A stretch of DNA of 64,000 nucleotides. It comes from Toxonevra muliebris (Eukaryota > Arthropoda > Insecta > Diptera > Pallopteridae). Location of the stretch: assembly GCA_963691655.1 (NCBI GenBank), contig CAVNUY010000089.1:372001-436000 (forward strand). The letters run 5' to 3'. The notes beneath the pieces are model-generated. The model had not been told where the DNA came from. It worked only from the letters and a program-made list of their open reading frames with translations, and made no database searches. This document shows, in pieces, positions 51,691 to 61,406 of this stretch. Each line of letters begins with the position of its first letter. The stretch's first letter is position 1. A program made the position numbers and the translations under genes.

Positions 51691-53385
51691 GTTTAATTTC
51701 GAATTTCAATTTCGAATTTTATTTTCGAATTTTAATTCCGAATTTTAATTTCGAATTTTAATTTCGAATTATAATTCCGAATTTTAATTCCGAATTTTAA
51801 TTCCGAATTTTAATTCCGAATTTTAATTTCGAATTTCAATTTCGAATTTCAATTTCGAATTTCAATTTCGAATTTTAATTTCGAATTTTAATTCCGAATT
51901 TTAATTTCGAATTTTAATTCCGAATTTTAATTTCGAATTTTAATTTCGAATTTTAATTCCGAATTTTAATTTCGAATTTCAATTTCGAATTTCAATTTCG
52001 AATTTTAATTTCGAATTTTAATTTTGAATTTTAATTCCGAATTTTAATTTCGAATTTTAGTTCCGAATTTTAATTTCGAATTTTAATTTCGAATTTCAAT
52101 TTCGAATTTTAATTTCGAATTTTAATTTCGAATTTTAATTCCGAATTTTAATTCCGAATTTTAATTCCGAATTTTAATTCCGAATTTCAATTTCGAATTT
52201 TAATTCCGAATTTTAATTCCGAATTTTAATTCCGAATTTTAATTCCGAATTTTAATTCCGAATTTTAATTCCGAATTTTAATTTCGAATTTTAATTTCGA
52301 ATTTTAATTTCGAATTTTAATTCCGAATTTTAATTTCGAATTTTAATTCCGAATTTTAATTTCGAATTTTAATTCCGAATTTTAATTCCGAATTTTAATT
52401 TCGAATTTCAATTTCGAATTTTAATTTCGAATTTTAATTTCGAATTTTAATTTCGAATTTCAATTTCGAATTTCAATTTCGAATTTTAATTCCGATTTTT
52501 AATTTCGAATTTTAATTCCGAATTTCAATTTCGAATTTTAATTCCGAATTTTAATTCCAAATTTCAATTTCGAATTTTAATTCCGAATTTTAATTTCGAA
52601 TTTTAATTCCGAATTTTAATTTCGAATTTTAATTTCGAATTTCAATTTCGAATTTTAATTTCGAATTTTAATTCCGAATTTTAATTTCGAATTTTAATTC
52701 CGAATTTTAATTCCGAATTTTAATTCCAAATTTTAATTCCGAATTTTAATTTCGAATTTTAATTTCGAATTTCAATTTCGAATTTTAATTCCGAATTTTA
52801 ATTTCGAATTTTAATTCCGAATTTTAATTCCGAATTTTAATTCCAAATTTTAATTCAGAATTTTAATTTCGAATTTTAATTTCGAATTTCAATTTCGAAT
52901 TTTATTTTCGAATTTTAATTCCGAATTTTAATTTCGAATTTTAATTCCGAATTTTAATTCCGAATTTTAATTCCGAATTTTAATTTCGAATTTTAATTCC
53001 GAATTTTAATTTCGAATTTTAATTCCGAATTTTAATTTCGAATTTTAATTCCGAATTTTAATTTCGAATTTTAATTTCGAATTTCAGTTTCGAATTTTAA
53101 TTTCTAATTTTAATTTCGAATTTTAATTTCGAATTTTAATTTCGAATTTTAATTCCGAATTTTAATTCCGAATTTTAATTCCGAATTTTAATTTCCGAAT
53201 TTTAATTTCGAATTTTAATTTCGAATTTTAATTTCGAATTTTAATTTCGAATTTCAATTCCGAATTTTAATTTCGAATTTTAATTCCGAATTTTAATTTC
53301 GAATTTTAATTCCGAATTTCAATTTCGAATTTTAATTTCGAATTTTAATTTCGAATTTTAATTTCGAATTTTAATTCCTAATTTT
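51691..53385 (+). repeat. 2,275-bp-offset duplication, copy 1
   Basis: Four rare markers repeat at exactly 2,275 bp (175 x 13): CGAAGTTTAATTT (51691 and 53966), TTCCGATTTTT (52492 and 54767), the 14-bp TTTCCG unit (53195 and 55470) and TTCCTAATTTT (53377 and 55652). The match is lost after about 53385, where this copy has a 12-bp AATTCGAATTT step. Confidence 0.9.
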
Positions 53386-53965
53386 AATTCGAATTTCAAT
53401 TTCGAATTTTAATTTCGAATTTTAATTTCGAATTTTAATTTCGAATTTTAATTTCGAATTTCAATTTCGAATTTTAATTCCGAATTTTAATTCCGAATTT
53501 TAGTTCCGAATTTTAATTTCGAATTTTAATTTCGAATTTCAATTTCGAATTTTAATTTCGAATTTTAATTTCGAATTTTAATTTCGAATTTCAATTTCAA
53601 ATTTCAATTTCGAATTTTAATTCCGAATTTTAATTTCGAATTTTAATTTCGAATTTTAATTCCGAATTTTAATTTCGAATTTCAATTTCGAATTTTAATT
53701 CCGAATTTTAATTTCGAATTTTAATTCCGAATTTTAATTCCGAATTTTAATTCCGAATTTTAATTTCGAATTTTAATTTCGAATTTCAATTTCGAATTTT
53801 AATTTCGAATTTTAATTTCGAATTTTAATTTCGAATTTTAATTTCGAATTTCAATTTCGAATTTTAATTCCGAATTTTAATTCCGAATTTTAATTCCGAA
53901 TTTTAATTCCGAATTTTAATTTCGAATTTCAATTTCGAATTTTAATTTCGAATTTTAATTTCGAA

Positions 53966-55660
53966 GTTTAATTTCGAATTTCAATTTCGAATTTTATTTT
54001 CGAATTTTAATTCCGAATTTTAATTTCGAATTTTAATTTCGAATTTTAATTCCGAATTTTAATTCCGAATTTTAATTCCGAATTTTAATTCCGAATTTTA
54101 ATTTCGAATTTCAATTTCGAATTTCAATTTCGAATTTCAATTTCGAATTTTAATTTCGAATTTTAATTCCGAATTTTAATTTCGAATTTTAATTCCGAAT
54201 TTTAATTTCGAATTTTAATTTCGAATTTTAATTCCGAATTTTAATTTCGAATTTCAATTTCGAATTTCAATTTCGAATTTTAATTTCGAATTTTAATTTT
54301 GAATTTTAATTCCGAATTTTAATTTCGAATTTTAGTTCCGAATTTTAAATTCGAATTTTAATTTCGAATTTCAATTTCGAATTTTAATTTCGAATTTTAA
54401 TTTCGAATTTTAATTCCGAATTTTAATTCCGAATTTTAATTCCGAATTTTAATTCCGAATTTCAATTTCGAATTTTAATTCCGAATTTTAATTCCGAATT
54501 TTAATTCCGAATTTTAATTCCGAATTTTAATTCCGAATTTTAATTCCGAATTTTAATTTCGAATTTTAATTTCGAATTTTAATTTCGAATTTTAATTCCG
54601 AATTTTAATTTCGAATTTTAATTCCGAATTTTAATTTCGAATTTTAATTCCGAATTTTAATTCCGAATTTTAATTTCGAATTTCAATTTCGAATTTTAAT
54701 TTCGAATTTTAATTTCGAATTTTAATTTCGAATTTCAATTTCGAATTTCAATTTCGAATTTTAATTCCGATTTTTAATTTCGAATTTTAATTCCGAATTT
54801 CAATTTCGAATTTTAATTCCGAATTTTAATTCCAAATTTCAATTTCGAATTTTAATTCCGAATTTTAATTTCGAATTTTAATTCCGAATTTTAATTTCGA
54901 ATTTTAATTTCGAATTTCAATTTCGAATTTTAATTTCGAATTTTAATTCCGAATTTTAATTTCGAATTTTAATTCCGAATTTTAATTCCGAATTTTAATT
55001 CCAAATTTTAATTCCGAATTTTAATTTCGAATTTTAATTTCGAATTTCAATTTCGAATTTTAATTCCGAATTTTAATTTCGAATTTTAATTCCGAATTTT
55101 AATTCCGAATTTTAATTCCAAATTTTAATTCAGAATTTTAATTTCGAATTTTAATTTCGAATTTCAATTTCGAATTTTATTTTCGAATTTTAATTCCGAA
55201 TTTTAATTTCGAATTTTAATTCCGAATTTTAATTCCGAATTTTAATTCCGAATTTTAATTTCGAATTTTAATTCCGAATTTTAATTTCGAATTTTAATTC
55301 CGAATTTTAATTTCGAATTTTAATTCCGAATTTTAATTTCGAATTTTAATTTCGAATTTCAGTTTCGAATTTTAATTTCTAATTTTAATTTCGAATTTTA
55401 ATTTCGAATTTTAATTTCGAATTTTAATTCCGAATTTTAATTCCGAATTTTAATTCCGAATTTTAATTTCCGAATTTTAATTTCGAATTTTAATTTCGAA
55501 TTTTAATTTCGAATTTTAATTTCGAATTTCAATTCCGAATTTTAATTTCGAATTTTAATTCCGAATTTTAATTTCGAATTTTAATTCCGAATTTCAATTT
55601 CGAATTTTAATTTCGAATTTTAATTTCGAATTTTAATTTCGAATTTTAATTCCTAATTTT
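53966..55660 (+). repeat. 2,275-bp-offset duplication, copy 2
   Basis: This is the partner of 51691-53385. Parts of it are copied again downstream: CGAAGTTTAATTT recurs at 58036 (offset 4,070), TTCCGATTTTT at 59084 (4,317) and TTTCCG at 59774 (4,304). The 247-bp (19-unit) and 13-bp changes in offset show whole-monomer gains and losses between copies. Confidence 0.9.
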
Positions 55661-55730
55661 AATTCCGAATTTTAATTTCGAATTTTAATTTCGAATTTCA
55701 ATTTCGAATTTTAATTTCGAATTTTAATTC

Positions 55731-55745
55731 CGAAATTAAAATTCG
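55731..55745 (-). repeat. Inverted monomer 7
   Basis: CGAAATTAAAATTCG directly follows a full C monomer. It forms a 14-bp perfect inverted repeat, 55716-55729 and 55734-55747, with a CCGA loop, the longest hairpin I see in the window. The next unit is the rare GAATGTTAATTCCG, which contains one of four + strand ATG triplets. Confidence 0.95.
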
Positions 55746-58460
55746 AATGTTAATTCCGAATTTTAATTTCGAATTTTAATTTCGAATTTTAATTCCGAAA
55801 TTTAATTTCGAATTTTAATTTCGAATTTTAATTTCGATTTCAATTTCGAATTTTAATTTCGAATTTTAATTCCGAATTTTAATTTCGAATTTTAATTTCG
55901 AATTTTAATTTGGAATTTTAATTTCGAATTTTAATTTCGAATTTTAATTCCGAATTTTAATTCCGAATTTTAATTCCGAATTTTAATTCCGAATTTTAAT
56001 TCCGAATTTTAATTTCGAATTTTAATTCCGAATTTTAATTCCGAATTTTAATTCCTAATTTTAATTTCGAATTTTAATTTCGAATTTTAATTCCGAATTT
56101 TAATTCCGAATTTTAATTCCTAATTTTAATTCCGAATTTTAATTTCGAATCTTAATTTCGAATTTCAATTTCGAATTTCAATTTCGAATTTTAATTCCGA
56201 ATTTTAATTTCGAATTTCAATTTCGAATTTCAATTTCGAATTTTAATTTCGAATTTTAATTTCGAATTTTAATTCCGAATTTTAATTCCGAATTTTAATT
56301 TCGAATTTTAATTCCGAATTTCAATTTCGAATTTTAATTCCGAATTTTAATTCCGAATTTTAATTCCGAATTTTAATTCCGAATTTTAATTCCAAATTTT
56401 AATTTCGAATTTCAATTTCGAATTTTAATTTCGAATTTTAATTTCGAATTTTAATTTCGAATTTCAATTTCGAATTTTAATTCCGAATTTTAATTTCGAA
56501 TTTCAATTTCGAATTTTAATTTCGAATTTTAATTTCGAATTTTAATTTCGAATTTTAATTTCGAATTTCAATTTCGAATTTTAATTTCGAATTTTAATTC
56601 CGAATTTTAATTCCGAATTTTAATTCCGAATTTTAATTTCGAATTTTAATTTCGAATTTTAATTTCCGAATTTTAATTCCGAATTTTAATTCCGAATTTT
56701 AATTTCGAATTTCAATTTCGAATTTTAATTTCGAATTTTAATTTCGAATTTTAATTTCGAATTTCAATTTCGAATTTTAATTCCGAATTTTAATTCCGAA
56801 TTTTAATTCCGAATTTTAATTCCGAATTTTAATTCCGAATTTTAATTCCGAATTTTAATTTCGAATTTTAATTTCGAATTTTAATTTCGAATTTCAATTT
56901 CGAATTTTAATTTCGAATTTTAATTTCGAATTTTAATTTCGAATTTCAATTTCAAATTTCAATTTCGAATTTTATTTTCGATTTTTAATTTCGAATTTTA
57001 ATTTCGAATTTTAATTTCGAATTTTAATTTCGAATTTTAATTTCGAATTTTAATTTCGAATTTTAATTTCGAATTTTAATTTCGAATTTCAATTTCGAAT
57101 TTCAATTTCGAATTTTAATTTCGAATTTTAATTTCGAATTTTAATTTCGAATTTTAATTTCGAATTTTAATTTCGAATTTTAATTTCGAATTTTAATTCC
57201 GAATTTTAATTTCGAATTTTAATTCCGAATTTTAATTCCGAATTTTAATTCCGAATTTTAATTTCGAATTTTAATTTCGAATTTCAATTTCGAATTTTAA
57301 TTCCGAATTTCAATTTCGAATTTTAATTCCGAATTTTAATTCCGAATTTTAATTTCGAATTTTAATTCCGAATTTTAATTTCGAATTTTAATTCCGAATT
57401 TTAATTTCGAATTTTAATTTCGAATTTCAATTTCGAATTTTAATTTCGAATTTTAATTCCGAATTTTAATTTCGAATTTTAATTTCGAATTTTAATTCCG
57501 AATTTTAATTTCGAATTTTAATTCCAAATTTTAATTCCGAATTTTAATTTCGAATTTTAATTTCGAATTTCAATTTCGAATTTTATTTTCGAATTTTAAT
57601 TCCGAATTTTAATTTCGAATTTTAATTCCGAATTTTAATTTCGAATTTTAATTCCGAATTTTAATTTCGAATTTTAATTCCGAATTTTAATTCCGAATTT
57701 TAATTTCGAATTTTAATTTCGAATTTTAATTTCGAATTTTAATTCCGAATTTTAATTCCGAATTTTAATTCCGAATTTTAATTTCGAATATTAATTCCGA
57801 ATTTTAATTTCGAATTTTAATTTCGAATTTTAATTTCGAATTTCAATTTCGAATTTCAATTTCGAATTTAAATTTCGAATTTCAATTTCGAATTTTATTT
57901 TTGAATTTTAATTCCGAATTTTAATTTCGAATTTTAATTCCGAATTTTAATTCCGAATTTTAATTCCGAATTTTAATTCCGAATTTTAATTTCGAATTTC
58001 AATTTCGAATTTTAATTTCGAATTTTAATTTCGAAGTTTAATTTCGAATTTCAATTTCGAATTTTATTTTCGAATTTTAATTCCGAATTTTAATTTCGAA
58101 TTTTAATTTCGAATTTTAATTCCGAATTTTAATTCCGAATTTTAATTCCGAATTTTAATTCCGAATTTTAATTTCGAATTTCAATTTCGAATTTCAATTT
58201 CGAATTTCAATTTCGAATTTTAATTTCGAATTTTAATTCCGAATTTTAATTTCGAATTTTAATTCCGAATTTTAATTTCGAATTTTAATTTCGAATTTTA
58301 ATTCCGAATTTTAATTTCGAATTTCAATTTCGAATTTCAATTTCGAATTTTAATTTCGAATTTTAATTTTGAATTTTAATTCCGAATTTTAATTTCGAAT
58401 TTTAGTTCCGAATTTTAATTTCGAATTTTAATTTCGAATTTCAATTTCGAATTTTAATTT

Positions 58461-59110
58461 CGAAATTTAATTTCGAATTTTAATTTCAAATTTCAATTTC
58501 GAATTTCAATTTCGAATTTTGATTTCGAATTTTAATTTCGAATTTTAATTTCGAATTTTAATTCCGAATTTTAATTTCGAATTTTAATTCCGAATTTTAA
58601 TTTCGAATTTTAATTCCGAATTTTAATTCCGAATTTTAATTTCGAATTTTAATTTCGAATTTTAATTTCGAATTTTAATTCCGAATTTTAATTTCGAATT
58701 TTAATTCCGAATTTTAATTTCGAATTTTAATTCCGAATTTTAATTTCGAATTTTAATTCCGAATTTTAATTTCGAATTTTAATTTCGAAATTTAATTTCG
58801 AATTTTAATTTCAAATTTCAATTTCGAATTTCAATTTCGAATTTTGATTTCGAATTTTAATTTCGAATTTTAATTTCGAATTTTAATTCCGAATTTTAAT
58901 TTCGAATTTTAATTCCGAATTTTAATTTCGAATTTTAATTCCGAATTTTAATTCCGAATTTTAATTTCGAATTTTAATTCCGAATTTTAATTTCGAATTT
59001 CAATTTCGAATTTTAATTTCGAATTTTAATTTCGAATTTTAATTTCGAATTTCAATTTCGAATTTCAATTTCGAATTTTAATTCCGATTTTTAATTTCGA
59101 ATTTTAATTC
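58461..59110 (+). repeat. 325-bp tandem duplication (2 x 25 monomers)
   Basis: CGAAATTTAATTT (58461 and 58786) is followed in both copies by TTTCAAATTTCAATTT and then the rare TTTTGATTTCG unit. At least 250 bp match at an offset of exactly 325 bp (25 x 13). The start and end of each copy are approximate. Confidence 0.85.
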
Positions 59111-60034
59111 CGAATTTCAATTTCGAATTTTAATTCCGAATTTTAATTCCAAATTTCAATTTCGAATTTTAATTCCGAATTTTAATTTCGAATTTTAATT
59201 CCGAATTTTAATTTCGAATTTTAATTTCGAATTTCAATTTCGAATTTTAATTTCGAATTTTAATTCCGAATTTTAATTTCGAATTTTAATTCCGAATTTT
59301 AATTCCGAATTTTAATTCCAAATTTTAATTCCGAATTTTAATTTCGAATTTTAATTTCGAATTTCAATTTCGAATTTTAATTCCGAATTTTAATTTCGAA
59401 TTTTAATTCCGAATTTTAATTCCGAATTTTAATTCCAAATTTTAATTCAGAATTTTAATTTCGAATTTTAATTTCGAATTTCAATTTCGAATTTTATTTT
59501 CGAATTTTAATTCCGAGGTTTAATTTCGAATTTTAATTCCGAATTTTAATTCCGAATTTTAATTTCGAATTTTAATTCCGAATTTTAATTTCGAATTTTA
59601 ATTCCGAATTTTAATTTCGAATTTTAATTCCGAATTTTAATTTCGAATTTTAATTTCGAATTTCAATTTCGAATTTTAATTTCGAATTTTAATTTCGAAT
59701 TTTAATTTCGAATTTTAATTTCGAATTTTAATTCCGAATTTTAATTCCGAATTTTAATTCCGAATTTTAATTTCCGAATTTTAATTTCGAATTTTAATTT
59801 CGAATTTTAATTTCGAATTTTAATTTCGAATTTCAATTCCGAATTTTAATTTCGAATTTTAATTCCGAATTTTAATTTCGAATTTTAATTCCGAATTTCA
59901 ATTTCGAATTTTAATTTCGAATTTTAATTTCGAATTTTAATTTCGAATTTTAATTCCTAATTTTAATTCCGAATTTTAATTTCGAATTTTAATTTCGAAT
60001 TTCAATTTCGAATTTTAATTTCGAATTTTAATTC

Positions 60035-60049
60035 CGAAATTAAAATTCG
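60035..60049 (-). repeat. Inverted monomer 8
   Basis: It is a copy of inverted monomer 7, including the following GAATGTTAATTCCG, 4,304 bp downstream. The arms are at 60020-60033 and 60038-60051. Confidence 0.95.
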
Positions 60050-61125
60050 AATGTTAATTCCGAATTTTAATTTCGAATTTTAATTTCGAATTTTAATTCC
60101 GAAATTTAATTTCGAATTTTAATTTCGAATTTTAATTTCGATTTCAATTTCGAATTTTAATTTCGAATTTTAATTCCGAATTTTAATTTCGAATTTTAAT
60201 TTCGAATTTTAATTTGGAATTTTAATTTCGAATTTTAATTTCGAATTTTAATTCCGAATTTTAATTCCGAATTTTAATTCCGAATTTTAATTCCGAATTT
60301 TTATTCCGAATTTTAATTTCGAATTTTAATTCCGAATTTTAATTCCGAATTTTAATTCCTAATTTTAATTTCGAATTTTAATTTCGAATTTTAATTCCGA
60401 ATTTTAATTCCGAATTTTAATTCCTAATTTTAATTCCGAATTTTAATTTCGAATCTTAATTTCGAATTTCAATTTCGAATTTCAATTTCGAATTTTAATT
60501 CCGAATTTTAATTTCGAATTTCAATTTCGAATTTCAATTTCGAATTTTAATTTCGAATTTTAATTTCGAATTTTAATTCCGAATTTTAATTCCGAATTTT
60601 AATTTCGAATTTTAATTCCGAATTTTAATTCCGAATTTTAATTCCGAATTTTAATTTCGAATTTTAATTCCGAATTTTAATTTCGAATTTTAATTCCGAA
60701 TTTTAATTTCGAATTTTAATTCCGAATTTTAATTTCGAATTTTAATTTCGAATTTCAATTTCGAATTTTAATTTCGAATTTTAATTTCGAATTTTAATTT
60801 CGAATTTTAATTCCGAATTTTAATTCCGAATTTTAATTCCTAATTTTAATTCCGAATTTTAATTTCGAATCTTAATTTCGAATTTTAATTTCGAATTTCA
60901 ATTTCGAATTTTAATTCCGAATTTTAATTTCGAATTTCAATTTCGAATTTCAATTTCGAATTTTAATTTCGAATTTTAATTCCGAATTTCAATTTCGAAT
61001 TTTAATTTCGAATTTTAATTTCGAATTTTAATTTCGAATTTTAATTCCTAATTTTAATTCCGAATTTTAATTACGAATTTTAATTTCGAATTTCAATTTC
61101 GAATTTTAATTTCGAATTTTAATTC

Positions 61126-61140
61126 CGAAATTAAAATTCG
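61126..61140 (-). repeat. Inverted monomer 9
   Basis: It is a third copy with the same GAATGTTAATTCCG neighbour, 1,091 bp after copy 8 (84 x 13 - 1; a 12-bp CGATTTCAATTT unit lies between). The arms are at 61111-61124 and 61129-61142. Confidence 0.95.
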
Positions 61141-61370
61141 AATGTTAATTCCGAATTTTAATTTCGAATTTTAATTTCGAATTTTAATTCCGAAATTTAA
61201 TTTCGAATTTTAATTTCGAATTTTAATTTCGATTTCAATTTCGAATTTTAATTCCGAATTTTAATTTCGAATTTTAATTCCGAATTTTAATTCCGAATTT
61301 TAATTCCTAATTTTAATTTCGAATTTTAATTTCGAATTTTAATTCCGAATTTTAATTCCGAATTTTAATT

Positions 61371-61406
61371 CCTAATTTTAATTCCGAATTTTAATTTCGA
61401 ATCTTA
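61371..61406 (+). repeat. CCTAA-ATCTT module, last copy
   Basis: CCTAA at 61371 is followed by ATCTT at 61401. It lies 532 bp after the copy at 60839 (41 x 13 - 1, the -1 from a 12-bp unit). B, B, A and C units follow, as in the copies at 56119 and 60423. Confidence 0.9.

Larger units (their letters stand above)
57800..60510 (+). repeat. 4.07-4.32-kb-offset duplication of about 53.7-56.2 kb
   Basis: The sequence from CGAAGTTTAATTT onward (53966 and 58036) is nearly identical for about 400 bp at an offset of 4,070; the one difference I noted there is GAATTTTAAATTCG (near 54347) against GAATTTTAATTTCG. After a 325-bp tandem in this copy, the match resumes at offset 4,317 and then 4,304. It includes the inverted monomer, the 14-bp unit and the CCTAA-ATCTT module (56119 and 60423). 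Confidence 0.85.
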
